This document shows positions 47,100 to 59,972 of a stretch of DNA of 64,000 nt, one piece after another. The first letter of the stretch is position 1. The number at the start of each line of letters is the position of its first letter. Source of the stretch: Clavulina sp. PMI_390 (Eukaryota; Basidiomycota; Agaricomycetes; Cantharellales; Hydnaceae); NCBI GenBank assembly GCA_015039315.1, contig WIDE01000014.1, positions 343,093-407,092 of the forward strand. Reading direction: 5' to 3'. A program made the translations under genes and the position numbers. The notes beneath the pieces were generated by a model. That model was not told where the DNA came from and searched no databases. It saw nothing but the letters and a program-made list of their open reading frames with translations.

Positions 47100-50000
47100 C
47101 TATTCATCAACACTCAAGGTCGTCCATCGAATGGGACGAGGTTTATACGAGCGCGTGTCCCCGATATACTGTCTTAGATCAGCAAGATGTCTCATAGTGG
47201 GTCGTCCATGAGGGCATGACCAAGGTTGGTCAAGCGTCGCCATATGTCTCACAATCTAGACGATCGCGATTGTGAGATTCGGTACTCAGGCAAAACAAAA
47301 GTGAGGGGCAACACACCGACGTCATTTGTGATAAATTTAGAGGTTTCCCAATCATCACGCTCTTTCTGCACGCTCGGCTCGCGAACATTGCTCGGGCCTT
47401 TGAGCATCGAACCATGTGGCCCGAGGGCTGGTCTTGCATGAGGTTGAGCAATTCTTCCAGGTCTACCAAGAAAACCGTGAGTCTATTTGATTTCTTGATG
47501 CACATTTGGGCTTACCACTCATATCGAAAACAGTTGATTTGCTCTGGGGTTGCGCTACCAAATGGAGTCTCTGCCCAACTGGCAGATCTTCGCTGAAAGA
47601 CACTTCGAACCCATTAGCCTTCAAGACTTCCAAATTCTCCGCTGCAGTAACCTCATCGGAAGCGGCTAGTTCAAGTGCTCGAGGTCTATGGGGATGGTGA
47701 GAGTTGATAGGGTCACCATTGTCTGTATTTACGTACCGTAGAAGTGGCTGGGACTGGATTTTTGTGGTCTCCTGCAATGTTTCGAAGTTAAACTTCTCAT
47801 CAGAAGCATGTTGGTCAATGATGAATAGGTCGTCGTGAAGTCCAATAGTTGACTTTGTCTGAGTGGTGCGCCGATCAAGACGAGCGATGATGAACCCTAG
47901 ATTGAATTGGCCGACCACAGACATTCCGCCTTCCAAAAAGTCACTCTTGGTGATACTCCTTGACAACGTGTTTTCCGCTTCTTCCTTTGAGTGGTCCACT
48001 CCAGCCTCTTGCAAATCCTCATTATCCGAGACAGCAATGGTGGCGTCACTAGCAGATGTTTGGGAAGCCATCGCCCGCCGCTTCCATCGAGTAGCAATAT
48101 GGGAGGCAGAATAAGGCACATTCACCGACGAGGTCTTTGAGGCGCGCACAATCTCGGTTAAGGGAAGTTCAGCTGCAGGATCATCAAAATCTTTCTCTCG
48201 GCGAGGGGTAGACTGGCTGATGAACGTCGTGACCTCCTGGGTTGGAGTAGAAGGATGGCGTTTAGAAGGCGAGGTTGAGATTGGGGGCTTCAATTGGATA
48301 ATCTCGCTAGAGGGGGGCGAAGATTGACGCGAGGAGTTTCGAGGGATGGTCTCAGATTCCCCGGAAACCTGGATCACACGACGTTGGACGGAGGGTCTCG
48401 ATGTCACGGAGAGCTTGACCGTAGAAGTCGGTAATTTAGCAAATGCCTGTGTGAGAGTAATTTGTTGTGCAGGCTTGGGCGGCTCGTAAGGCTGATCAGA
48501 CGTAGCCTGTGAGTCGAGCGCCTCGGCTAGGGTAGAGGAACTGTCAGGAGGCTCGTTTCCTGTATCAGCACCGACTTCTAAGGATGACGAATCCACTAGA
48601 GGGGAGGAAGAAGATGACGAGTCTCTTTGACCGGAAACCCTCCGTTTCTTTTGCGGTGGTTCGGAAACTTCAGTCATTTGCTTGGTGGACGCGCGATCCG
48701 TGGCGGGGCCAAGGCTCGCAGCTTGTACATCGTTGTCCACGGGGCTAGGCGAGCGAAGGAATAGCTGTTTTCCAGGGGCGGCCGGGTTTCCAACTCCGCT
48801 CGGAGGAGCAGGACTCTTTCGAAGTGTGAGAGTCCCAGGAGAGCTGAACGTAACATCCATTGTGTCATCAACAGGGCCATTCACAGCAAAGGTTGAGCGC
48901 TGATGGGCAAATTCGGCCTCGAGTGCAACCTAAAGAACGAATTGGCCGTTATTGACTGGAGCGGTCCTCGAGTCCTCTACATACCCGCAGGCCCATCACA
49001 AGATTAACCTCGTTGTGAACAAAAATGGTACGTTTATCAGGCGAAACATTTACGTCATATGAATCTAAGGGATTAGAATAGAGACCGTCAGTAATCCGCG
49101 CGGATCTTAGCAATCCTATGCTTACCAGGAGGAAGCTGGAGGTTGGCAATGATGAATGGATACTGATTTGTATTGAACGTGCGATAAACCTCATTGATCG
49201 TCTTCTGGACCTGGAGATAGGCGTAAGTTTGGCAGGTTTGAGTGTAGAGGTTAGGGCGCGCACCTTGGGGAGAGTACATGGCCGTCCATTGATATAGAAG
49301 AATTGCCGATCATTGCTTGCTCGACCTTTTCCGTGGGCAAAAACCGAAATGTACCCATCAACAAGCACCTGGATGCTGAATAATGATCATAGAGTCGAAA
49401 TTTCATGGACTAGATGGATTGAAAGCTACCTTGGCAGATCTTTATTACGCCGGAGTTGGGCAGGTTCTGGGGCCACAGTCAGCGTAAGATTCAGTTTTGT
49501 AATGTTCTCCGTGGATTTTGGCCCCCAGAGTTTAGATATGGAACCCATGGTACCGCTCGATCCATCAGTCTGGAATTGAATAGTCTTCTTGCTGGTGATT
49601 CGGGGAAAGGTCAAATAAGATCTCGGGGGCCAGCAAAAAAAACTTACCCTCCGTCCGTCTGGTTCGAAACGGTCAGTCGCACTTTGTTCTTCCCATCAAC
49701 GCAAGGATAGAGGGCATAGGCATTGAGCAGGACGAGTGTCTTGGAGAATTCTCGCTTGATATTTCTGGTCAACTCGTGGCGTCGCACTGGAAGCGAGGAG
49801 AAAAGCCCCGTAATAGTAGTTGTAGTACCTCGCTAAGATGCTGCGAATCAGACTCTTGCCCCTGCTGCAGACTGCCAACTTGAAGGGCACACACCTGGCG
49901 AGCGATTTTACCGCTGCTCGATTTGAGCATCCCCGAATGGTCGAACTCTAAAATGGTTCCCATCGGGGATTCTTCTTTCCTCGCCGTTGTCATTGTGACT

Positions 50001-50429
50001 GACTCGCAGATGGCGCACAATGAGGCTAGAGCCTCGCCTCTGAAGCCAAAGCTCTCGATTTCCAGTAGATCCTCAAACTTGTTGAGCTTGGAAGTGTGGT
50101 GCTTCATGGCTACGTGTCATGTGAGAGGCGACCTGTGATATGAGAGCGTTGAAGGCAAGTACCAACTGTGGAATAATCTTCGGGCGCAATCCCAGAGCCA
50201 TTGTCCACCAACTCGATCGACGTGAGGCCATACTCTTTGAAGCGGACCTCTGAAGGACCGAATGAGCTTTCTGAATTACTGATGGGACAAACGCCTTACC
50301 AATGGAGGTGGCTCCAGCGTCAATACTATTCTCGACGAGCTCCTTCACGGCAGTCTGGAGGTCGACGACAACTTGGCCAGAGGTGATCTTATGTACAGAA
50401 GAGGTCTCGATAGCGTGTATCGCAGACAT
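47100..50429 (-). CDS. PMS1: MutL homologue Pms1, mismatch-repair endonuclease subunit
   Basis: Twelve exons on the minus strand: 50429-50300, 50249-50163, 50109-49895, 49832-49648, 49591-49430, 49375-49264, 49210-49126, 49064-48985, 48929-47737, 47685-47516, 47462-47317 and 47255-47100, for 906 aa (yeast Pms1 is 873). GHKL ATPase motifs: [33 protein letters not shown] and [17 protein letters not shown]. The transducer block reads [17 protein letters not shown] disordered linker of about 300 residues follows. The C-terminal endonuclease domain has [11 protein letters not shown], the metal-binding [24 protein letters not shown] and [11 protein letters not shown]. All motifs for a nicking MutL-alpha subunit (partner Mlh1) are present, so it should be active in post-replicative mismatch repair. 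It is divergently paired with FEN1 across 186 bp. Confidence 0.96.
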
Positions 50430-50615
50430 TTGTTCAGTTGAAAGAAAGTGTGTAGGTGTATTTATAGAAGAGATGCCATAATGTGCGCGGTGCGGATGAG
50501 ACGTTGGAGCGTTGGTGTTGTTTACCTTGGTTTGTCAAGCACCACATTGCAAGTGGCTGTTCCAAAATCTCGAGCCTGAACGTCGCTATCTCACACCAAA
50601 ACTCAACCATCTCTC
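50430..50615. promoter_or_regulatory. Divergent promoter PMS1 / FEN1
   Basis: 186 bp separate the two ATGs. A TATA-like TTTATAG lies near 50460 on the PMS1 side. No ACGCGT was seen in the spacer, but two occur in FEN1 intron 1. Co-regulation of two replication/repair genes is plausible but inferred. Confidence 0.55.
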
Positions 50616-53600
50616 ATGGGTATCAAAGGCTTGACTGCCCTTCTCTCCGAACATGCTCCCAAATCTATTACCGTGAGTGTACCCCTGTGTAATTGTGGAG
50701 TTCGCGTTGTGTCGCGTCTGACGCGTAACTCACCCTTCCCTCCAAACCGCGAATCATGTTTCGGACGCGTGTAACCTACTCAATGGCTTCAAACGGGGCC
50801 CGTGCTGCCTGATCGGCTTCTGTGGACCGTATTGTCGCTGTCTTCAGGAGCATGAGATGAAAACTCTGTTTGGTCGCAAAGTTGCTGTGGACGCGTCGAT
50901 GAGCATATATCAATTCTTGATTGCTGTTCGCCAGAAGGATGGTGAAATGTTAACAAACGATGCCGGCGAAACAACGAGGTAAGTCTTGCTTCTTTTAATT
51001 ATGGTGGATTGACCACCAACTGACGACACCATTTGGGATCCTCGCCCTCGTTCACGCCTCGGGACTCGCTCCGATCAACGCCGTTTGTCTCGGGCCACCG
51101 AATCTGAAGTCATCTTATGGGATTCTTCTATCGCACAATTCGTATGGTGGAGCAGGGTCTGAAGCCGATGTATGTGTTCGATGGTAAACCTCCAGAGCTA
51201 AAAGCTGGTGTGGTACGTGATTGATTCTAAGATCTCAGTCCCTTACTGTTCCCTACTCACAACAATTAAATGTTAATTATGGCCACTTCAGCTCAAGGAG
51301 CGGTTTGCAAAGCGCACAGAGGCAAAGGAGGATGAGGAGGAGGCAAAAGAAGTTGGGACCGTGGAAGAAGTCGACAAACTATCCAGGCGACAGGTCAAGG
51401 TGACCAAAGAGCACAATGCTGAGTGCCAGAAACTGCTCAAGCTGATGGGCATCCCCTGCATCATCGTGAGCTTTCTGTCCTTCCCTGTCGTTGTAAAGCT
51501 AAGCCAATTTCGCATTAGGCACCATCCGAAGCTGAAGCCCAATGTGCTGAACTCGCTCGTGGCGGAAAGGTGCGCCTAACATGGTCTTATCATCTGCTTT
51601 TTGGATCGGAGGCTCACGATCCAGGCCAGGTGTATGCGGCTGGTTCCGAAGACATGGACACCCTGACCTTCAACGCTCCAATTCTTTTACGACATCTGAC
51701 GTTCAGCGAAGCGAAGAAAATGCCAATCAGCGAGATCCATTTGGGCAAAGCCCTAGAGGGTCTAGACATGACAATGGATCAGGTACGCTATTGATTGCTT
51801 TGCTACTCTCAATGCGCCAATACCACATGAATACTCATACATCACTCTATCTAGTTTATCGAGCTATGCATTCTTCTAGGCTGTGACTACCTTGAGCCCA
51901 TCAAAGGCGTGGGCCCAAAATCTGCGCTGAAGCTGATGAAGGAGTATGGCAATCTTGGCGCCGTCGTTGATCATTTGCGCTCTAAGATGCAGCAGAAAGC
52001 TGTCGAGATGGAGCGCAAGGAGAAAAAGAAGAAAAAGGCAGCTAAAACTGTTCTCGACTCGGAGGACGAGGACGATGGAGGCGAGCGGGACTTCGAGTCT
52101 GAAGACGAGGTCATGGCAGCTAGCCAGGATCTTCCGGCTGCATCCAGCGATATCGATGGCGGGCTCGATGATGGCCGCGACGACGACGACGATGACGATG
52201 CAGATGACGAAGAGGTCGCAGAACGAAAGCGAAAGGTGAAGGAGGCTCTGGAGCAAGCCAAGAAGACCAAGAAAGAGAAGGCGCCTGCGACAACAACGAC
52301 GACTCGACGGGGGGCTGGTGGAGTACACGTTCCTGATGTATGGCTCTGGGAAGAGGCCAAAAAGCTGTTCAAGACGCCCGACGTCACACCCGCAAGTGAG
52401 ATCGAGGTGAGTTTTCATACTTTGAGCTCTCCATTCAGTGTTCTCTCTTTATTCGCACCGTGGGGCCGAGGCCAAGTCGATCATCCCCTAATTGAGGGGA
52501 TGACAGTGCTGCTTCTAGGATCTGCACCACCTTCGGTGATTTGATCGTAGCTTTTCGTCTTGTCCCTGTCTCGTCCTCGTCCTCGGTTTCTCGTCCTCCC
52601 GGTCGGTCTTCACGATGGCCGACCCATCTTGAAGGGTGGGATCAGTGAGTTGAGAGAAGTCTGCTCCACTCTCCTTTCGCGCGGGCTTTCCACTTTCGCT
52701 TGCTCATAAGCCCCCCTATTTTATTTCCGCTCTTTTGTCGGCAATGGAGTTTGATTCGCTATCGTGGTGATGCTAATCGGCCCAATTCTGTTCGCACTCT
52801 TTTCATTATGGGCCATGTCGCTCGCTCTGCGCGCGCTCCCGCGATCATTGCGTGTATGCATTCCAAACCCTGTCTATTTCGTCTGTGGTGGTCACCGTGG
52901 CTTGCCGCCATATCAGTTGGTGTGGACAGCGCCTGATGTGGAAGGCCTCGTGGACTTTTTGGTGCGCGACAAAGGTTTCAGGTGAGTCTGCTCATTCGCA
53001 ACACGTTTCGCGGTGTTGGCTTTATTTTCTTTTCTGGGCGGGAGACGCCGCACCCATGGGATGATGTTACACGACGACATTATACATGTCATACCACGTA
53101 ATTACGCCATCCGTCACTCGTGTGCCGTTTCGGGTGCAGTATCGGGTTGTTCGCCTTGGATGTTACTTCTCTTCGTTCTTTCTCATGTTGGCAAGCAAAG
53201 CCGGTTGCTGATCACTCTCCATCATCGAAACGCAAACTCCCTCATTCCTGGATTGGGTCACCTTTCGGACTTAATTCACTCCCGCACTTGGCCGGTCGGC
53301 TTTATTGTCGCCACGCACATTGCGCACGCGAACAATTGGCCGCGTTTCATTCTTTCTGGACTGTTTCGTTTTTTTGGCGCGCGCGGGGGGGCTGATGAAC
53401 TGACATGACAGCGAAGAGCGAGTGCGGAAGGGAGCGGACAAATTGATCAAGATGATGAATGCGAAGCAGCAGGGTCGGTTGGATGGGTTTTTCACTGTCC
53501 AACCGAAGAAGGATGAGAAAGGGAAGACGGCAGCTGGTGCTCCGGCCAAGGGGAAAACAAGTGTGGGCACGAAACGCAAGGTGAGTTGTCCTTTTTTTTC

Positions 53601-53848
53601 CTCCTCTCTGATTGAATTCTTGGATGGAGCTGTCAAACTTGGGCCCGAGGAGGTGGTGGCAAAGAGCTTCCCCCGCTTCGCTTCGGCTTCGGTGCGGATG
53701 CTGATTTTGGGAGTTTATGCTACGTCTCATTTGTTGTCGACGTGGAGCTAGTTGACACGATCGCGCTAACGTTAAAATGTTCCTCTCCTTATATCAGGGC
53801 GGCGACAAGGCTGGACCCTCGACGACATCGAAGCGGGCAAAAAAGTGA
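50616..53848 (+). CDS. FEN1: Flap endonuclease FEN1/Rad27
   Basis: Ten exons: 50616-50672, 50848-50978, 51110-51212, 51292-51465, 51519-51569, 51630-51782, 51855-52406, 52917-52981, 53412-53580 and 53798-53848, for 501 aa (usual 380-400). It has N-region [10 protein letters not shown] and [32 protein letters not shown]-region [12 protein letters not shown] and [13 protein letters not shown], then [21 protein letters not shown] with the helix-hairpin-helix. The catalytic acidic residues in VDAS, FDG, PSEAEAQ, GSEDMD and GCDY are all present. The PCNA-binding box is QGRLDGFF (about 448-455), then a basic tail. Between the HhH helices (about 257) and [10 protein letters not shown] (about 382) sits an extra charged block of about 100 residues with long Lys and Asp runs. 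The enzyme removes 5' flaps at Okazaki junctions. The introns are unusually long (175 to 510 nt in five cases). Confidence 0.94.
50721..50770. promoter_or_regulatory. Two ACGCGT (MCB) hexamers in FEN1 intron 1
   Basis: ACGCGT at 50721-50726 and 50765-50770, 44 bp apart, within the first intron (50673-50847). Fungal MBF binds this hexamer, and RAD27/FEN1 is a known G1/S-periodic gene in yeast. Intronic placement close to the start site could still act on the promoter. Confidence 0.5.
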
Positions 53849-54475
53849 CAGGTTTCATGGGAGCCGGTCCGGTTGTTGCTACGGGGTGGCGTGTGGTTCG
53901 TGGTTTGTGTGGTGTAATAGTGTGTCGGACATGGAGGACAGATGTGGCAAGATCAAAGAAGGAATCCGGGAAGAAGGCTAAAGCGCGTCTTCGCGTCGGC
54001 GGCCAGGGGGATTTTTAAGTGGTATTGCCTGGCCGACGGCCTGGGTAGGTAGAGAGAGAGGGGGTGGTTGCCTTGTGGAATAGCGTTTCATAATCGACGA
54101 TCTTGTGGCAACAGGGCAACAGCCACCAATTTCTGAATGGTCTGATTCTGGAGCGGATCGCGTCCGAACTCCCTTGTATCGTATCGTCGCATATAGAGTA
54201 TTAGCAGAGTCCGTAACACAGTAACTGTATGCCCTCCATTATCAATCTAGCCAAATCCCAATCTGAATCGCTCCCCTTGAACCCATTACACACACAACCT
54301 ATTAGTACCTGGGGCTACTCACACCCGCGCAAGGAAAGCCCCCGCCTTGTTCTCCTCTCCGCCGGCCATGTCGTCCGTCCCTTGCCTCTGCTGATGCTCA
54401 CGGCGTCGACGCCCAAACGACACTGACCAGAAAATATTTCCCTAAAATTACCCAAAAATTCTCTAAGCAGCTGCC
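53849..54475. other. Intergenic, FEN1 3' end and next promoter
   Basis: About 630 bp. It contains a GAGAGAGAGAGG tract near 54050 and no recognisable coding sequence. The last 150 bp is C-rich and likely the promoter or leader of the downstream gene. Confidence 0.5.
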
Positions 54476-57400
54476 ATGTCGCTGCCCTCGTTCGCCCAGT
54501 CCTTTGCCAGTCCAGGCATCAGGCACTCCGCCCCCTCTCCTCCAATCGAGACAGCGATCGACCCTACTCCAAACGAGTCCTCGAATGGCTCGCTCGCTCG
54601 CCCAACACCTCCCTCAACCCACCAATATACGCTTCCACCCATAGACCACATAGACTCGCGCGTCACCTCCAGATCCTCCTCCCGTTCGCCCTCCAGTCGC
54701 CCTCATCACTACCAGCGTCACCCGCCGTCTGCACAGACGCGCGTTGGTCGTCCATATTCGAATAGCGTCTCCTCCATCGATCCTCCGTCGAGCTATCTAA
54801 GTCGCAAACGCTCCCACGACGTTGCCATTGGCATGCATGCTGATGTTCCCGCCTTTGACGAACACCCTCGTCACCAAACTCGCATGGGCTCCCCCTCTGC
54901 TGCTCCTCCGCGGTCCTCCACCCCTGCTGGCAGAGTCCATGATGCGATAACTGCTGGCTCAAACAGCCCAGGCAGGCATATCTTAGACCGTGCACCTCCT
55001 GCTCGGCGTGAGCGACGCGAATCGGAATCTGAGAATATCAAGTACGTTGCTATTGCTTCCTCGTTCTGTGAACCCGACCTGTCTATATTCCCTCCACCCC
55101 CTCCCATTCGTATTGCATCATTTCCCTTTGTTCCGTCTTTTCTCTATCGTCGTGTTGTGTGGTGTGATTTCTCTAGTTTCCACACTGACAGACGACAATT
55201 GTTCCCTTTTCCCCCCCTTCTCCTCCCTTCGATAGAGCCATTCCCGCGCTTGTTCGCGTTAAAGAGGAGGAACACGAGGAAAACTCGCCGCGATCGAGGG
55301 CTAATTCTCTGGCCTCGTCCGGCTATCATTCTCCAGCAGCTCCTGGAACCTCTTCTGGCACTCGCCAGCAGCAGCCGCATGGTGGTGGATCCCAAACTCA
55401 TGCTCCATCCCCTCTGCGTGAGCACGAAGGCCCTGCCGCACCTGGGGGAGACGTTATGTTTCGAGCTTGTACGTTAATTTCCATTAGAATCCCTATCAAC
55501 TTGGTCATTCTTTTATAATTGATGTGATTCCCCACCCACCACCCCCATACCCTGCCCTGCCATCATGTCTTCCCCATGCAGCCGCAGGCGCCGGTTTAAC
55601 AAGCTCTCTACCGAAAAAGAGGCGAGTCACCGTGTCTGGCGATGCGCCCAGCGCACTCCGTTACAGCGGTAGCAATGCCCCGCTGATCCCAATGCCTCTT
55701 CGTGGACTCCAACCCACGGCATCGTCCGAGGCTGTCGAGCACCTACAGCTAGCCGTGAGGCTTAAAGCTCAACAAAAACAGCTCATACAAGCTCGGCGAA
55801 GTGGAAAGAGCGTCTCAAGCGTGGTGACACCTGAGCCGTTCGCGCTTCCATCATCCCTCTCCTCCCCTTCGTTCGCAGCACCCGCAAATGTGGTGACTTC
55901 GCATCACGGTGCAGGTGCTCGCTCCTCACGTCCTCATCGGCCCTCTGATCCAAGTGGTGGTGCCACCACAACAACCGTGGCTAGCCCTGTTTCCCCGTGG
56001 GGGGACTCGTCCGATCGCCCCCAGTCGTTTTCATCCTTCTCCACGGTCCCACACGAGCACGAGCACGATCGGGACCGAGATAACGACGTACGCTCAAGGA
56101 ATTCTTCGTCTCCCAGTCGGTCACCCGAGTCACCGTTATACGCTCGCTCCCCTCGTTCGCATCCTTACGCCGCTGGTAGGTATCGGAAGTCTCGCCATCA
56201 GTCTCTTGTTGCTGGTATGCTCGCGAGTGGCCCACCTGGAGTAAGCGCTGGAGGGGGGATGGCACCTCCGACTCATGAGCCGAGCTCTTCGACGGTCGAA
56301 GCTGCTCTGGACCTCGAGATGGAAGTCGAAGATGACGAGGGCCTACCATCTGACGAAACTCAGGACGCTGCTGCCACTGCTGCTGTCGTCGCTGCTCATG
56401 GTCGAGGAAGGACACAGTCTAGCCTGCTGCCCACGAGCTCGGCACCTGATTTGAGGGGCTCGTCGTTATTACCTCGCACAAATTCGGGTTCAAGCTCTCC
56501 CACACCGACGTCTGGGCCAGCGTACTTATCACAACCCCGAGGAGCTGGGCGGCATGCCACACATTCTGGGTATGCGAACCCGCCCACCCGACCCCCATAT
56601 GCTCAGGGACACGCTCGCGATCATGGTGGCCGTGAACCGGTACATTCCGCGAGAGGGAGAGGCGAAGCGCCTGGCCATCTCACGGTACACACGGTCAACG
56701 TGGGCACCAATCCCTCAAATGCTACTAGTAGTGGCACGGGCGGGCCGAATCCCTCCAGTGCAACTCCTACTCCTACTCTGGCGGAAATGGAGCGCTCGCT
56801 TGTCAAGCAAAGTCAAACGCACCAAGCTCAGCATCAGTTGAGGATGTATGAAGGCGCCCCGCAACCTGCTTCCCTCCCTCATGGGCCACCTCCTTACGAG
56901 CGCAGCCGAGATCGTACCCCTCTCGCCGATCATGGCAGTGGAAGGGCGCATCCTCCTACCTCCGAGTCGTCCATGGCGACATTTCGTCGACCACCCGAAT
57001 CCTATGGCCATAGCGCTACCCCCACCGCTGAGGGAGGGTACTATCCCCCCCCCTCTGATCCTCATTACCCTCCTCATCATTCTCAAATACCTCCGCACTC
57101 ACACTCAAACACACACACTCAACACCGTGATCATCGTGAACTTCCTTCCCTCCACACCTTGCAACCTGCCTTCCACCGCCGCGACTCGGTCTCGACTCGG
57201 CCTGACGTAGCCCCAGGAGAAAGCTCCCGCGGCCCACCATCTCCCACTGTTTCACCCATCCGACAAAACCATCGGTCGAGTCATTCGCACTATACCCCAT
57301 ACCCCCCTCCCCATCACCGCGCCTCTGTGCCGCAAACAGATGCAATTCTTCAGGCTCCAGCCGTTATTCATCCAGCCCACCGAGAGTCTCTCCAAAGCGC

Positions 57401-58175
57401 AGGTGGTGTGGCTACCATTGACCAGATTATCGACCGCGGCAGGTTCGTGTCGATCTTTGAGGGAATGTACGACACAATGATGGATGCTCGTCGTGTCAGT
57501 GCATGGATTGAGGAACAGCGAAGTCTTCGTGCAACAGATCCAGGTGTCGTTCACCCCCCAGAGGAACAGCAACCTCTATCGACCCTTGGCGAACATGGCC
57601 CTGAGACGTCAACATCTCCTTCAAGAGGAACATACGTGCGAGTCGAAGATCTCAATGCCATTATAGATACTCGTGTGCAAGCTGCTCTTCTCCAAAGACA
57701 AGGCGAGCTAGAGAGGCTGGAGAACAGAATCCGCGAGCTCGAATTGCGCGTAGCCCCTGATGCTGGCGTCGCTCCTGCTACACCCGATATACTCGCGGAG
57801 CCTCGGAATGGCAATACACACCCTCCTCCATCATCTACGATCGACGCCCCTCGCGATATCCTTGTCAGTGGCAAGACTGGATCTACTTTTCCCACTCCAG
57901 CCGTGGCTGCCACGCGCGTCGCCCCTGGATCGGCTGAGGAAGGGTCGGTTCCAGAGCCTGGACCGAGCTCAGCTGATCGTTTCGATGCCCCAGTTAGTCC
58001 GGGCGAGCCCAAATTGGGCCGGATGTCAGGTTCCGCGTCTCCCATCGTTCCTGCGACTGCGCGCTCACCCCATGGCGAGAGCGAGCGTACGAAACACCAT
58101 GAAGTTTCTGACGATTCCGCCTCAATGGAGGTTGACGTTCAGGCTGCGACAGATAATGATATATTGCCCGACTAG
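54476..58175 (+). CDS. Large disordered nuclear protein of unknown function
   Basis: Three exons, 54476-55041, 55236-55468 and 55582-58175, for 1130 aa. Most of it is Ser/Pro/His/Arg-rich with no fold visible. A nuclear-localisation-like KKRRV opens a conserved-looking block (PKKRRVTVSGDAPSALRYSG), an acidic helix follows (ALDLEMEVEDDEG), and the only folded-looking part is near residues 820-940: IDQIIDRGRFVSIFEGMYDT and ARRVSAWIEEQRSL, then a coiled coil (LNAIIDTRVQAALLQRQGEL, ERLENRIREL). The short helical region plus coiled coil could be a protein-interaction module. I do not recognise the family. A transcription-associated role would fit the composition but is not shown. The conserved exon phases and open 2.6-kb exon make it clearly a real gene. 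Confidence 0.75.
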
Positions 58176-59972
58176 GTTGTGCTTCGTACCCCGCAGCCCC
58201 CTCCACGTTCCAACCCTCCCTCTTAATTATTGCATCTAGTCTTGTCGGAAGCTAGTCCGTTTCACACTTACACAAGGCGGAATTAGTGCTCGATTCCCAC
58301 AAGAAGCACATTCAATCTTTGGTTCCTCGACCGCTTTTTTTTGCCCTCCCTTACTATGCTTGCTTTTGGAACTTCTGTGTGCAATCTCTCTAGCCGCTTT
58401 ATTCATCCCAGCAATACCCGAATGCCGTCCGCACATTCTGCGATTCCCCCTCATCATTTTTCACTCTCCGCACCGATCAATCATTGAAACAAAGGTCTTC
58501 GTTCGGATCATCCGGCACGCAGAGCCGGTGCTGTAGCTATGTACTATTACTCGTTGTATTCTTCGGACTAACTAGCTGGGGAGTTTTTGATTTGGTCCTG
58601 TCGTTGTCGGACTACCTGTCATGACCCAGCTTCGTCCGCTGTCCCATTCGCTTTTTCTCTGTCGCTTTCGAATGCTCTTTTTGCTTCTCTCTTCCATTTC
58701 CATCCCCACGTACCTCTCTTTCCTTGCTATCAACCGATTCCCCCATGGTGAGCTGTGCCCTCCATCGCCAACGTTCATTCCCCTGTCTCGCTCACCCAGC
58801 TGCCAGCTTGATCTTGGTAACTCTATTTGCTATTTCATCCTATCAATTCAATCTTCTTCCGATCTCGACAGCGAGCGTTCCTGTCGATCATCCCTAAGCT
58901 GCGAAACGTGTCCCCCCAATTTCCGGCTTCTCAAACTCCGCCTTCGTGTCGACCCTGCAATTCTTGCGTTATATCCCAAGTTGAATTACTGATTCCCTTT
59001 TGTGCGCCGCAGTTTTGAGCGTAGCGAGCCTTCAATATATTGGTGGTATGATGACGAGAGTCGACAATTTCACCCAAGACTGCAGTGCATGGTCTCCCGA
59101 CCACGTGGTTGTGCCTGCCTCGGTCTCTGACTTTCCGCATAATACCCTTCAATTGAACCTTCCTCATTCAGCCAAGTCTTTCAGGCTGATTCTACAAAGT
59201 GTAATTGACTCAGACTCCTCGTCTGAATGCGGCGTTCATAACATTCCTCCGCGCGCGGCACGAACAAGATTCAAGCAATGAATCTGGTTCTTTTCTCCCT
59301 CCATAGTTGCCACGCGGGAATTGGGCCAACAAATAGCACGCTTAACTGTTGAATGGTGCTGACCGTGTCTCATTATCACGATGATCACAAGCCAATATTA
59401 TTGCAGCGATCATGACGCACTTATTCGGTGCAACACTGGCGGCGTGCTTGCGAAACCCCCACTAATCCCTGGAGTTTGGGTTCTCCCTCTGAATCTGTTC
59501 CCACACCGGGACTCGAGAGAGATTCTTACTCAGAATATCCAAATAATCCACCGCTGATATAGTAACACTCGGGGGTAGATCTTTTGCAAAAGAGGTTTAT
59601 CATTTGACGTGAGAGCCCAGGTCAGTTGACAGTCCGTCAAGGGTGAGCAGCTGGCTCGCTCGCCCAGTATCAATATAAGGAACTGTACTTGCTTCACCAG
59701 GACACCGAAGTGTTCCATCGTTTATGTATTGGCTAGCTACGTGTCTATGATCACCGCTTGAGTAAAGCATAAATCAACAGGTAAATTTTTGTTTCCCGGA
59801 GCGTACATTCAGCTTCTGTGAACTGCTGATCAGCCATGTACTGCACAAAGCCCCGCAGGGGCGGTGGGGTTGCCAATCCTACCACGCCAAAGCCACTCAA
59901 GAAAGGATTTCGGACCGCATCGCCGTCCCAAGCTTCCACCCAAACATAAAGATCCCATTTATGGCCGACCTA
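58176..59972. other. Gene-poor interval between convergent genes
   Basis: About 1.8 kb. Short frames only. One at 58621 starts with a hydrophobic stretch (LFLLLSSISIPTYLSFLAI) resembling a signal or membrane segment, but it has no supporting continuation. The poly(A) regions of both neighbours must lie here. Confidence 0.5.

Noticed and set aside
58621..58992. Frame with a hydrophobic N-terminus, possible secreted protein
   Set aside because: Only about 120 codons, Ser/Cys-rich without recognisable fold, in a C/T-rich tract where Leu/Phe/Ser codons arise by composition.
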